Assembly (NCBI RefSeq): GCF_030680395.1
Contig: NZ_JAUXVR010000036.1
Span: 23,678-87,677, forward strand
Direction: 5' to 3'
DNA from: Methylobacter sp.
GTDB lineage: Bacteria; Pseudomonadota; Gammaproteobacteria; Methylococcales; Methylomonadaceae
Length of the DNA stretch: 64,000 bases
A model generated the notes under the pieces. The model was not told where the DNA came from. It saw only the letters and a program-made list of their open reading frames with translations, and ran no database searches. A program made the position numbers and the translations under genes. Each line of letters starts with the position of its first letter. Position 1 is the stretch's first letter. Positions 36,080-43,856 of the stretch are shown here, in pieces.

Positions 36080-36182
36080 AAAAATCGCCTGTTTGGTTGG
36101 CATTTCGTTCCATCCGTGGCAACATCCTATTTGATCTTTCTTAAAATCCGTCTTCTCTTTTGGCGACGTGGCTATTCTCTCA
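36043..36182 (-). ncRNA. Candidate small RNA with GGA motifs
   Basis: The minus strand ends in a strong intrinsic terminator (36043-36079), yet no ORF precedes it on that strand. The ~140-nt span upstream of the terminator tail is A-rich and carries GGA motifs in GACGGAUU, UAGGAUG and CACGGAUGGAAC contexts, as in CsrA/RsmA-sequestering RNAs. An imperfect 18-bp palindrome TGTGCGCTTAAAATTACA (36223-36240) about 40 nt upstream resembles the GacA box TGTAAG-N6-CTTACA in 9 of 12 positions. The terminator is solid; the RNA and its Rsm-like nature are inferred, and fewer GGA motifs are present than in classical RsmY/Z. Confidence 0.4.
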
Positions 36183-36302
36183 AAAAATAACCATAAAAAA
36201 AGCCAGTTAAAGATTAAAATAATGTGCGCTTAAAATTACATCATCGTGAGGCCAAATAGGCTCGACATTGCACGGGTATATTTAATGACTTATTCTTTTC
36301 CC

Positions 36303-36388
36303 GGCAATTGCTCCCTGCATTGCTCTATCTCTCCACCTCGGAAACCGCAAGGCCTACTTTGGGTATCCCGGACAGTCGTGCTCACACT
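36303..36388. repeat. Repeat family B, interrupted copy
   Basis: Begins GGCAATTGCTCCCTGCATTG and ends CCCGGACAGTCGTG, with a ~40-bp insert (GGAAACCGCAAGGCCTACTT) between the two family B boxes. It lies about 140 bp upstream of hisB. Confidence 0.6.
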
Positions 36389-36526
36389 CCTTAGCTGCAT
36401 GCCTTTAGACAAAGTCTATATTTTCTAAACTGCACATTTTCAAGATTTACAATAAATAACAAACACTGCAAAATCTTGCTTGTCATAGTAAAATGCCGTC
36501 AGCCCTCAAATATAAATAATACAAAC

Positions 36527-37120
36527 ATGGATCAACGTACTGCAGAAGTAGAGCGAAATACGCTTGAAACTCAAATCAAAATTAAAATCAACCTGGATGG
36601 ATCGGGTAAAACCTCATTTTCGACCGGCGTACCTTTTCTTGAACACATGCTCGATCAGATTGCCAGGCACGGCTTGATTGACATGGACATTGTAGCTAAA
36701 GGCGATTTGGATATTGATGATCACCACACGGTTGAAGATATCGGCATTACCTTAGGTCAGGCGTTTGCCAAAGCCATGCAAGACAAAAAAGGCATTTACC
36801 GTTACGGACATGCCTACGTGCCGTTGGATGAAGCATTGTCACGCGTCGTGATTGATTTTTCCGGACGTCCCGGCTTGTTTTATGAGGTTAAGTACCCGAA
36901 AGCCATGATCGGCCGTTTTGACGTTGACTTGTTCCGCGAGTTTTTTCAGGGCTTTGTCAACCATGCCGGAGTGACTTTGCATATCGACAACTTGAAGGGC
37001 GCAAATGCGCATCATGTTGCGGAAACCATCTTTAAAGCCATGGGTCGAGCCATACGCATGGCGATTACCGCCGACCCGCGTATGGCAGGCATGATGCCAT
37101 CCACCAAAGGCAGCCTTTAA
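36527..37120 (+). CDS. hisB: Imidazoleglycerol-phosphate dehydratase
   Basis: A 197-aa monofunctional HisB that removes water from imidazole glycerol phosphate. The manganese-binding histidine clusters are visible as [26 protein letters not shown] and [13 protein letters not shown] placed the start at ATG 36527 ([12 protein letters not shown]); the frame extends 17 codons upstream without a plausible start. It heads the operon hisB-H-A-F-I-E followed by tatABC. Confidence 0.97.
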   Translation: MDQRTAEVERNTLETQIKIKINLDGSGKTSFSTGVPFLEHMLDQIARHGLIDMDIVAKGDLDIDDHHTVEDIGITLGQAFAKAMQDKKGIYRYGHAYVPLDEALSRVVIDFSGRPGLFYEVKYPKAMIGRFDVDLFREFFQGFVNHAGVTLHIDNLKGANAHHVAETIFKAMGRAIRMAITADPRMAGMMPSTKGSL

Positions 37121-37152
37121 CCTTGCCTCTTAACCTTTAGCCTGTATTTTTT

Positions 37153-37797
37153 ATGTCTTCTGTCGCTGTAATTGATTATGGAATGGGTAATCTGCATTCA
37201 ATCGTAAAGGCCCTGCAGCATGCAGACCCTGAAGTGGATGTTGTTTGTGTGTCCGATGCCGATGCAATTCTCCGTGCTGACCGGGTGGTTTTCCCCGGTG
37301 TCGGCGCGATACGGGATTGTATGCAGGCGCTCAATCAATCGGGCTTATCTGATGTTATCCAGCAGGTTGCCAAAAGCAAGCCTTTGCTGGGAATTTGCCT
37401 GGGCATGCAGGCCTTATTGACCGACAGCGAAGAAAACGGTGGCACACTTTGCCTGGACGTTTTTTCCGGGCACGTTATACATTTCCCCGAGTCGTTAAAA
37501 GACAGCGACGGTAATTCACTCAAAATCCCGCACATGGGCTGGAATCAGGTCCATCAACTGCAACAACACCCGTTATGGGAAAATATTCCCCAAGACAGTC
37601 GCTTTTATTTTGTGCATAGTTATTATGCGCAGCCGGATGATGCAGCGATAATGGCGGCGACTACGCAATACCCGGAGGCATTTACCTGCGCTTTGGCACA
37701 AGATAATGTTTTTGCCGTACAATTTCACCCCGAAAAAAGTCAGGCAGTTGGTTTGCAGTTGCTGAACAATTTTTTGCATTGGGATGGGCAAGCGTAG
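37153..37797 (+). CDS. hisH: Imidazole glycerol phosphate synthase, glutaminase subunit
   Basis: A 214-aa class I glutamine amidotransferase with the nucleophile in LLGICLGMQALL (near residue 80) and the His/Glu pair in VQFHPEKSQ near 193. It feeds ammonia to HisF for ring closure. It begins 32 bp after hisB; a 93-bp gap with a small palindrome separates it from hisA. Confidence 0.97.
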   Translation: MSSVAVIDYGMGNLHSIVKALQHADPEVDVVCVSDADAILRADRVVFPGVGAIRDCMQALNQSGLSDVIQQVAKSKPLLGICLGMQALLTDSEENGGTLCLDVFSGHVIHFPESLKDSDGNSLKIPHMGWNQVHQLQQHPLWENIPQDSRFYFVHSYYAQPDDAAIMAATTQYPEAFTCALAQDNVFAVQFHPEKSQAVGLQLLNNFLHWDGQA

Positions 37798-37835
37798 AAA
37801 TGGATTCATTTGTACCTTCTGGGTATTTCGTCTTT

Positions 37836-37853
37836 GGGTGGATAAATCCGCCC
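37836..37853. repeat. Small palindrome in the hisH-hisA gap
   Basis: GGGTGGATAAATCCGCCC forms an 8-bp stem with one GU-type pair around a 2-nt centre. It resembles short REP-like palindromes. It lies about 40 bp before hisA. Confidence 0.45.
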
Positions 37854-37890
37854 CTATAATAATTACATGCCGTTGAGGATTTTATAAGTT

Positions 37891-38625
37891 ATGTTGTTAA
37901 TACCTGCAATCGATTTAAAAGAAGGAAAATGTGTTCGTTTGCGTCAGGGACGAATGGATGATAATACGATTTTTTCGGATGACCCGGTCGCTGTAGCAGG
38001 CAAGTGGGTTGCTGCCGGCGCGAAAAGACTTCATTTGGTTGATCTGGATGGCGCATTTGCCGGAAAACCAAGAAATGCCGACGTTATTCATGCCATTGTC
38101 GAAGCCTACCCCAATGTACCGATACAAATAGGCGGCGGCATTCGCGATGAAGAAACTATCCAGGCTTATCTTAACGCTGGTGTGGAATACGTTATTATCG
38201 GCACCAAGGCAGTTAATGAGCCGCATTTTGTCAGGGATATGGCGCTGGAATACCCGCGCCGTATTATCGTCGGGCTGGATGCAAAAGACGGCAAAGTAGC
38301 TATTGACGGCTGGTCCAAACTGTCCAAACATGACGTGATCGATCTGGCCCAGCATTTTGAAGAAGACGGCGTCGAAGCCATTATTTACACCGATATTTCC
38401 AGAGACGGCATGATGTCCGGCGTCAATGTCGAAGCTACCGCAAAATTGGCGCGCGCCATTCGGATTCCGGTTATTGCCTCAGGCGGCATTACCAATATGG
38501 ATGATATCAGGGCCTTGGGCGCAGTCGCTCATGAAGGTATTATGGGCGCCATCACCGGACGGGCGATTTACGAAGGCACGCTGGATTTTGAAGCTGCCGA
38601 AAAATTAGCGGAATCATTTCAATAG
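37891..38625 (+). CDS. hisA: ProFAR isomerase
   Basis: A 244-aa (beta-alpha)8 barrel converting ProFAR to PRFAR. The first catalytic Asp is in [16 protein letters not shown] and the second in [12 protein letters not shown]. Half-barrel phosphate-binding loops [12 protein letters not shown] and [12 protein letters not shown] are present. hisF starts 2 bp after its stop. Confidence 0.97.
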   Translation: MLLIPAIDLKEGKCVRLRQGRMDDNTIFSDDPVAVAGKWVAAGAKRLHLVDLDGAFAGKPRNADVIHAIVEAYPNVPIQIGGGIRDEETIQAYLNAGVEYVIIGTKAVNEPHFVRDMALEYPRRIIVGLDAKDGKVAIDGWSKLSKHDVIDLAQHFEEDGVEAIIYTDISRDGMMSGVNVEATAKLARAIRIPVIASGGITNMDDIRALGAVAHEGIMGAITGRAIYEGTLDFEAAEKLAESFQ

Positions 38626-38627
38626 CC

Positions 38628-39401
38628 ATGAGTTTAGCCAAACGCATTATCCCCTGCCTGGATGTCGATAATGGCCGCGTCGTTAAAGGCGTGAAATTTG
38701 TCGATATTCGCGATGCCGGCGATCCTGTAGAAATCGCCAGACGTTATGACCGTGAAGGCGCTGATGAAATCACTTTTCTGGATATTACCGCCACGCATGA
38801 TAATCGGGACACCATTGTTCATGTCGTTGAGCAAGTGGCCAGTGAAGTTTTTATCCCGCTGACGGTCGGCGGAGGCATCAGAACGCTGGAAGATATTCGC
38901 CGCATGCTGAATGCGGGCGCAGACAAGGTCGGCATTAACAGCGCTGCGGTATTTAATCCGGATTTTGTTCGTGAAGCGGCGGAGCGTTTTGGCTCGCAAT
39001 GTATCGTGGTAGCCATAGACGCTAAAAAAGTCAGCTCACCTGATGAACCGGGGCGGTGGGAGATTTTTACCCACGGCGGCCGCAAGCCGACAGGCATTGA
39101 GGCGATTGCATGGGCAAAAAAAATGGTCGACTACGGCGCCGGGGAAATCCTGTTAACCAGTATGGACAGGGATGGAACCCGCGAAGGTTTTGATTTGCCG
39201 TTGACCCGCGCCATCAGCGAGGCGGTGACGGTGCCGGTAATTGCATCCGGCGGCGTCGGCAATTTGGATCATCTGGCCGATGGTATTCTTGAAGGCAAGG
39301 CGGATGCGGTATTGGCCGCCAGCATTTTTCATTTTGCCGAATATACTATTGAACAGGCCAAACAACACATGGCCTCACGCGGCATAGAGGTGCGTCTGTG
39401 A
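38628..39401 (+). CDS. hisF: Imidazole glycerol phosphate synthase, cyclase subunit
   Basis: A 257-aa barrel partner of HisH, producing imidazole glycerol phosphate and AICAR. Catalytic aspartates lie in [15 protein letters not shown] and [14 protein letters not shown]; phosphate loops are [14 protein letters not shown] and [12 protein letters not shown]. Its stop overlaps the hisI GTG start by 4 bp. Confidence 0.98.
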   Translation: MSLAKRIIPCLDVDNGRVVKGVKFVDIRDAGDPVEIARRYDREGADEITFLDITATHDNRDTIVHVVEQVASEVFIPLTVGGGIRTLEDIRRMLNAGADKVGINSAAVFNPDFVREAAERFGSQCIVVAIDAKKVSSPDEPGRWEIFTHGGRKPTGIEAIAWAKKMVDYGAGEILLTSMDRDGTREGFDLPLTRAISEAVTVPVIASGGVGNLDHLADGILEGKADAVLAASIFHFAEYTIEQAKQHMASRGIEVRL

Positions 39402-39790
39402 GCGTATCCTGGCCGGACGAGATACGCTGGACCGAAGACGGCCTGGTGCCGGTTATCGCGCAACAGGCGGAAACCGGAAAAATATTGATGTTCGCCTGGA
39501 TGAATCGTGAATCATTAGCTTTAACAGTCGCCGAAGGTTATGCAGTTTATTGGTCAAGGTCACGCGGAAGGTTATGGCGCAAAGGTGAAGAATCCGGGCA
39601 CAGGCAAAAAGTTATAGGTATATTTCTGGATTGCGATGAAGATGTTATTCTGCTAAAAGTTGAACAAGAAGGCGGTATTGCCTGCCACACTGGTCGAGAA
39701 AGCTGTTTTTATCGCAGCCTGATTGACGGACAATGGCAAAGCGTAGAGCCGGTTTTAAAAGATCCTGAAGCTATTTATAGAAAATCATGA
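39398..39790 (+). CDS. hisI: Phosphoribosyl-AMP cyclohydrolase
   Basis: A 130-aa protein with [35 protein letters not shown] and the metal-site [19 protein letters not shown]. It opens the adenine ring of PR-AMP. It is a stand-alone HisI rather than the HisIE fusion of enterics; hisE follows as a separate gene with a 4-bp overlap. The start codon is GTG. Confidence 0.97.
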   Translation: MSVSWPDEIRWTEDGLVPVIAQQAETGKILMFAWMNRESLALTVAEGYAVYWSRSRGRLWRKGEESGHRQKVIGIFLDCDEDVILLKVEQEGGIACHTGRESCFYRSLIDGQWQSVEPVLKDPEAIYRKS

Positions 39791-40104
39791 GCGATGTATT
39801 ACAACAACTGGCGCAAATTCTGGAACAGCGCAAACAGGAACCTGCCGATAAATCTTATGTCGCCAGTCTGTATGCCAAAGGTCTGGACAGCATACTGAAA
39901 AAAATCGGCGAAGAAGCGACAGAAACCGTTATCGCCGCTAAAGACGGCGATAAAAAACAGATTATTTATGAAACTGCCGATTTGTGGTTTCATTGCATGG
40001 TGTTGCTGGCCGATCAGGGACTCGGACCTGATGATGTACTGCAGGAATTGCAACGTCGTTTTGGCTTGTCCGGTCTGGAAGAAAAGGCGCAACGTAACAA
40101 GTAA
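39787..40104 (+). CDS. hisE: Phosphoribosyl-ATP diphosphatase
   Basis: A 105-aa all-helical MazG-like pyrophosphatase with [19 protein letters not shown] and [14 protein letters not shown] carrying the acidic EE..E and E..D residues. It hydrolyses PR-ATP to PR-AMP, the step before HisI. It is the last his gene before a short hairpin-containing gap and tatA. Confidence 0.96.
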   Translation: MSDVLQQLAQILEQRKQEPADKSYVASLYAKGLDSILKKIGEEATETVIAAKDGDKKQIIYETADLWFHCMVLLADQGLGPDDVLQELQRRFGLSGLEEKAQRNK

Positions 40105-40106
40105 AG

Positions 40107-40165
40107 ATCTTGCCGCGCAAGGTCTCCATCAAATAAGGCGTTGCCATGCAACGTCTCCATTGGAG
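40107..40165 (+). promoter_or_regulatory. Tandem hairpins before tatA, overlapping its SD
   Basis: Two similar units, ATCTTGC-CGC-GCAAGGT-CTCCAT (40107-40129) and CGTTGC-CAT-GCAACG-TCTCCAT (40139-40160), have different but pairing stems. The second CTCC (40155-40158) can also pair with the tatA Shine-Dalgarno GGAG (40162-40165). It may be just a repeat or a translational control element. Confidence 0.4.
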
Positions 40166-40171
40166 TTAGAA

Positions 40172-40384
40172 ATGGGTCTCAGCGTTACTCACTTATTAGT
40201 TGTATTAGCCATCGTCATTATTGTTTTTGGCACCAAGCGCTTGCGCAATATCGGTGCTGATCTGGGTGGAGCCATCAAAGGCTTTCGTTCGGCCCTTAAA
40301 GAAGGCGAAGAAGATAAGCCCGCCGAAGATAAGAGTGAAGCTATCGACGGCGAAGTCACTTCCAAAAAAACCGATAAAGATTAA
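40172..40384 (+). CDS. tatA: Sec-independent translocase TatA
   Basis: A 70-aa TatA: one N-terminal membrane helix ([13 protein letters not shown]), the conserved FG hinge, an amphipathic helix ([19 protein letters not shown]) and an acidic/basic tail. TatA oligomers form the export path for folded proteins. I chose ATG at 40172 with GGAG 6 nt upstream; the longer open frame reads out of hisE. tatB follows 5 bp later. Confidence 0.96.
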   Translation: MGLSVTHLLVVLAIVIIVFGTKRLRNIGADLGGAIKGFRSALKEGEEDKPAEDKSEAIDGEVTSKKTDKD

Positions 40385-40389
40385 CACCT

Positions 40390-40770
40390 ATGTTTGATGT
40401 AGGATTCTCGGAACTTTGTCTGATCGGCTTGGTCAGCTTATTGGTGATCGGTCCTGAAAGATTGCCCAAGGTGGCCAGGCTTGCAGGATTCTGGCTCGGT
40501 AAAACACGCAGCATGGTGGCTTCCGTCAAGGAAGAAATCAAGCTGGAACTGCAAGCCGAAGAAATGCGGCAGATATTCAAGGAGCAGTCCGGCATGGAAG
40601 ATATTCAGCAAATACTCGATGAAACCTCTGACACGCTCAAATCTACGATTGACCCGTTGCAGACGACTTCAAAAGTTCAGAGCGACGTGGATGCAGGAGC
40701 GCTCGCCGAACCAGAGCAACAGAAGAAACAGGTATCGATAGATAAAGCCGAACAGCATGAGCCAAAATAA
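40390..40770 (+). CDS. tatB: Sec-independent translocase TatB
   Basis: A 126-aa TatB with the N-terminal helix [20 protein letters not shown], the glutamate and [10 protein letters not shown] hinge that distinguish TatB from TatA, and a long helical, charged C-terminal region. It forms the receptor complex with TatC for twin-arginine signal peptides. It overlaps tatC by 14 bp. Confidence 0.96.
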   Translation: MFDVGFSELCLIGLVSLLVIGPERLPKVARLAGFWLGKTRSMVASVKEEIKLELQAEEMRQIFKEQSGMEDIQQILDETSDTLKSTIDPLQTTSKVQSDVDAGALAEPEQQKKQVSIDKAEQHEPK

Positions 40771-41569
40771 TTTTAACGAGGCTGGAGAGCACTCCTTTAT
40801 CAGTCATCTGATTGAATTGCGTAACCGCCTGTTGAAAGCGGTTTTATGCGTATTAGTTGTATTTTTGGGGCTGGCTTCATACGCCAATGAAATTTACAGC
40901 CTGTTGGCCGGTCCCCTGATGCAGCACATGCCGAAAAATAGCACCATGATCGCTATTGATGTGGCCTCTCCCTTTTTCACGCCGTTTAAACTGGCGCTGA
41001 TAGTTTCGGTATTTATCTCCGTTCCCTTTATTCTTTATCAGTTCTGGGCCTTTGTAGCGCCGGGCTTGTATAAACGGGAGCGACGCATGATCTTACCGTT
41101 GCTGGTTGCCAGCACCCTGCTGTTTTATATGGGCGTAGCCTTTGCCTACTTCGTGGTTTTCCCGCTGGTTTTCGGCTTTTTGACCGCCGCCGCGCCCGAT
41201 GGCGTAGCGGTAATGACCGATATTGCCAAGTATCTCGATTTCGTTTTATCCCTGTTTTTTGCGTTTGGCGTTTGTTTTGAAGTGCCGATATTCACCATCG
41301 TATTGGTCTGGACCGGACTGGTAACACCCGCCGACCTTGCCGATAAACGTCCTTATGTCATCGTCGGTGCGTTTATCATAGGAGCGGTTTTAACCCCCCC
41401 TGATGCCATCTCGCAAACATTATTAGCGGTACCGATGTGGATGCTGTTTGAGCTGGGCTTGTTATGTTCCCGGCTTTTTGTACCCAAGCCTGATAGCGAT
41501 TATCAAACACCCGATGATGCCGAAATGGATGCCCGATTGGATAAAATTGAACGGCAAGAAGATGAATAA
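40757..41569 (+). CDS. tatC: Sec-independent translocase TatC
   Basis: A 270-aa protein with six membrane helices and the signature [19 protein letters not shown] at the N-terminus, which binds the twin-arginine motif. [15 protein letters not shown] and the [16 protein letters not shown] segment are also typical. It completes tatABC at the end of the his operon, an arrangement known in other beta- and gammaproteobacteria. Confidence 0.97.
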   Translation: MSQNNFNEAGEHSFISHLIELRNRLLKAVLCVLVVFLGLASYANEIYSLLAGPLMQHMPKNSTMIAIDVASPFFTPFKLALIVSVFISVPFILYQFWAFVAPGLYKRERRMILPLLVASTLLFYMGVAFAYFVVFPLVFGFLTAAAPDGVAVMTDIAKYLDFVLSLFFAFGVCFEVPIFTIVLVWTGLVTPADLADKRPYVIVGAFIIGAVLTPPDAISQTLLAVPMWMLFELGLLCSRLFVPKPDSDYQTPDDAEMDARLDKIERQEDE

Positions 41570-41909
41570 TCAAGCACATGCGTTTTAGCTGCAACAATAA
41601 GCAGATTACTTGATAAACCACGATTTTTTTACCTTGGCTGTTCTATATTCTTCGTAGAGTTATGTTAGGTTGAGCGCATAAATATCACACTTTCTCCTCG
41701 CCCGTGAATAACAATTGTCCAGCCTCAATTTTTTACCGGTGAACAGCTTTTTATAAAATCTGCTAATGACAATATCATAAAAAAAACAGTACAATACACC
41801 AAGTCAGAAAACAGATGTTGAGTTAAGGGATTCCTAAATTGTTAGGTTGTCCGGTTATCAATGTTGTAGTTCTGTGTTAACCGTAAGTTTTTATTTTAGG
41901 AGTTTCAAA
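41570..41909. other. Intergenic region and long csp leader
   Basis: No gene is seen. The right part holds a probable promoter (41767-41795) and then a ~110-nt AT-rich leader before the cold-shock gene; such long 5' UTRs are common in cspA-type genes and can control translation at low temperature. No distinct cold-box could be identified by eye. Confidence 0.45.
41767..41795 (+). promoter_or_regulatory. Possible promoter of the cold-shock gene
   Basis: TGACAA (41767-41772), a 17-bp spacer and TACAAT (41790-41795). Transcription from here would give a leader of roughly 110 nt before the ATG. Confidence 0.4.
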
Positions 41910-42113
41910 ATGGCAACAGGCACTGTAAAGTGGTTTAACAACACGAAGGGTTTTGGTTTTATTGCACCTGCTGATGGCGGCGAAGACGTTTTTGTCCATC
42001 ATTCAGTTATTCAGGGCGAAGGGTTTAAAACTCTGACTGAAGGCGACACAGTCACTTTTGACATCGAATCAGGTCCAAAAGGCTTAACTGCTGCTAATGT
42101 TTATTCCAAATAA
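41910..42113 (+). CDS. CspA-family cold-shock protein
   Basis: A 67-aa single cold-shock domain, [17 protein letters not shown] with [16 protein letters not shown], carrying RNP1 (KGFGFI) and RNP2 (VFVHH). It binds single-stranded RNA/DNA as a chaperone. ATG 41910 is chosen for its TTTTAGGAG ribosome-binding site and family start MATGTVKWF. It has no operon partner and is closed by a strong terminator shared with the convergent CSD-TM2 gene. Confidence 0.96.
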   Translation: MATGTVKWFNNTKGFGFIAPADGGEDVFVHHSVIQGEGFKTLTEGDTVTFDIESGPKGLTAANVYSK

Positions 42114-42128
42114 GGAATAAACAACTTT

Positions 42129-42167
42129 AAAAAAAGCCCTTGTGATAACTCACAAGGGCTTTTTTTT
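42129..42167. terminator. Bidirectional intrinsic terminator
   Basis: AGCCCTTGTGA/TCACAAGGGCT with loop TAAC is flanked by an A-run on the left and a T-run on the right, so it can end both the csp transcript (+) and that of the convergent CSD-TM2 gene (-). Confidence 0.88.
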
Positions 42168-42186
42168 GTCTTCCTGTTTTTTAAAA

Positions 42187-42615
42187 TTATTTTAACGGAC
42201 GACCTTTAGCATCTTTGTTGATCTGTCCGCCAAAAAGCAGAATGCTTTCTACAAACCCCCAGAGCGCCGCAAATCCGGGCAATCCGGTTACGTAAAGTAT
42301 CACCGTCAGTGTTAACTGCATAAAACCCAGCCTGTAAAAGCCCAGATAAAACCTATGAGCTCCTGTCCAGCCCAAAAATAACGCCAGCACAGCGGCCAGG
42401 TATTTATATTTAACGGCTTTAGGCGGTTCTAAATACGCGCCCACCAGATTAATATTGCTCGCAATGGTTCCTTCGGCATCAAAGTTAACGTCATCGCCTT
42501 CATCCGGCGGCACGTCCGCGACCCAACCCTCTAAATGAAACGTAAACAACGCTCCTTCAGTTTTTATGACTCCGCTTTGCGAATCGGGGTCATAACTTTC
42601 AATCTGTCCAATCAT
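42187..42615 (-). CDS. Membrane protein with CSD-like and TM2 domains
   Basis: A 142-aa two-part protein. Residues 1-65 look like a divergent cold-shock/OB fold: MIGQIESYDPDSQSGVIKTE, then FTFHLEGW, compared with the G-x-V...GFGFI...VFVHH pattern. Residues 66-142 form a TM2 domain with two helices and the ALFLGWTGAHRFYLGFY motif. It may be a membrane-anchored nucleic-acid-binding or stress protein; no function is known to me. It is convergent with the CspA-type gene and shares its terminator. Confidence 0.7.
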   Translation of the reverse strand: MIGQIESYDPDSQSGVIKTEGALFTFHLEGWVADVPPDEGDDVNFDAEGTIASNINLVGAYLEPPKAVKYKYLAAVLALFLGWTGAHRFYLGFYRLGFMQLTLTVILYVTGLPGFAALWGFVESILLFGGQINKDAKGRPLK

Positions 42616-42711
42616 TTACCATCTACCTTTAAAATTAGGACGTCCTATTGGTCGCCATTTATAACCGCCAGGGTCACAAGTACCCAGTGAACACTACAAT
42701 ACCAGCCAAGA

Positions 42712-43155
42712 TCACTCATCATGCAAACGTACGGCTAAAACATCACACAGCGCGTGATGCAACACTCCGTTTGCGGTTGAACCCAGCAACAGGGCGAAAC
42801 CATGCCGACCGTGCGAGCCGACTACGATTAAATCCACCTTGTTTTCTTCAGCAACCCTGATTATTTCCAATTTAGGGCTGCCCGTTTCCATCCACCGACA
42901 ATCTTCAGCAATATTAAGTTTGTCAGCCAGATTGGCCAGTCTCTTTTTTGCAGCTGCCATTAACTCGGCAGTTAAATCGAGATCAAAAGGAATAGTTGAT
43001 CCATAAGCTGCATCGGTAATCAACAAATTATCCATCACATGCACAATACTCAGTTTTGCCTGATATTTCCCGGATAAATCTTTCGCTCTATTGGCAACGG
43101 CCTCGCCATGCTCGGAAAAGTCAGCCGCCAGTAATATGTGTTTATAGCTTTCCAT
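42712..43155 (-). CDS. Universal stress protein (UspA family)
   Basis: A 147-aa single Usp domain: HILLAADFSEHGEAVANRAK at the N-terminus, KLSIVHVMDNLLI, and the ATP-binding loop VVGSHGRHGFALLLGSTANG (G-2x-G-9x-G-S). It probably binds ATP. The gene follows a small membrane-protein gene by 8 bp and is likely co-transcribed with it. Confidence 0.93.
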   Translation of the reverse strand: MESYKHILLAADFSEHGEAVANRAKDLSGKYQAKLSIVHVMDNLLITDAAYGSTIPFDLDLTAELMAAAKKRLANLADKLNIAEDCRWMETGSPKLEIIRVAEENKVDLIVVGSHGRHGFALLLGSTANGVLHHALCDVLAVRLHDE

Positions 43156-43163
43156 GATGTCTC

Positions 43164-43676
43164 CTATTGAACACCGGCAACTTCAGGAAACAATAAGGCC
43201 ATTACCTGATAAGATCCCAGTATGTATAAAAACGCCAAGCCTAAACTAAAAGTCCAGGTTTGTCCCAGCGCATTGCGAAAAATATGTCCGGTAACTGCCC
43301 AATGCCAAATCATTAAAACTATTGTTATAGTAAATACCAGTAAAGTGCCTCTTCCGATCATCATTGAGGCCATTCCCGGCAGGGCAAAAAAACTAATCAA
43401 TGCATCAGTACCCAGTAAGGCGCTGCTCGTTTGATATAATCGCTCCGACTTTCGCCCTACATACAACATCAGCCAACTAAATCCGACCACCAACAAAGCT
43501 CCGACAATAGCCTGTAACAGTGAGTTAAGCCAGTTCGTATGGATACTTATCATCAAAAAACTGACGATAACATCAACAACAACCAACAGCCGCAACAACC
43601 ATACAGAAGGCGGTAAATTCTGCGGGCCTTTTTTAAACAGGCAAATATCAAATAACAGCTTTATGACTTCAAACAT
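43164..43676 (-). CDS. Uncharacterised multi-spanning membrane protein
   Basis: A 170-aa protein with about five hydrophobic helices (around residues 25-42, 50-72, 85-103, 110-127 and 140-165) and a short positively charged N-terminus. The topology resembles Yip1-like or small integral proteins, but I recognise no specific family. Its close spacing to the downstream usp gene suggests a stress-related pair. Confidence 0.7.
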   Translation of the reverse strand: MFEVIKLLFDICLFKKGPQNLPPSVWLLRLLVVVDVIVSFLMISIHTNWLNSLLQAIVGALLVVGFSWLMLYVGRKSERLYQTSSALLGTDALISFFALPGMASMMIGRGTLLVFTITIVLMIWHWAVTGHIFRNALGQTWTFSLGLAFLYILGSYQVMALLFPEVAGVQ

Positions 43677-43734
43677 GATTTTCCTGTTCAGGGAGCTGTC
43701 GGTAACGTCTCATTAACAACAGTTAATCGATAAA

Positions 43735-43829
43735 AATTATCGCCCTAAGACGCGCAGCTTTATTTCTTCGTGTCCAGGCAATTGCTCTTGCAATATATGC
43801 CCATGCAGTCGTTCGGGGTGAATAAAAAG
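43735..43829. repeat. Family D repeat interrupted by a family B repeat
   Basis: The outer sequence (ATTATCGCCCTAAGACGCG, TTTATTTCTTCGTG, then GGGGTGAATAAAAAGG) matches the family D hairpin at 32213-32275. Inserted within it is a family B copy (43775-43815), GGCAATTGCTCTTGCA ending CATGCAGTCGTTC. This is a repeat nested inside another repeat. Confidence 0.65.
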
Positions 43830-43856
43830 GCTTTAAATCGCTGTAAGCCATCAGAA

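Noticed and set aside
36002..36190. 62-codon ORF in the fapA-like/hisB gap
   Set aside because: No ribosome-binding site and no recognisable features; it runs antisense to the candidate small RNA and its terminator.
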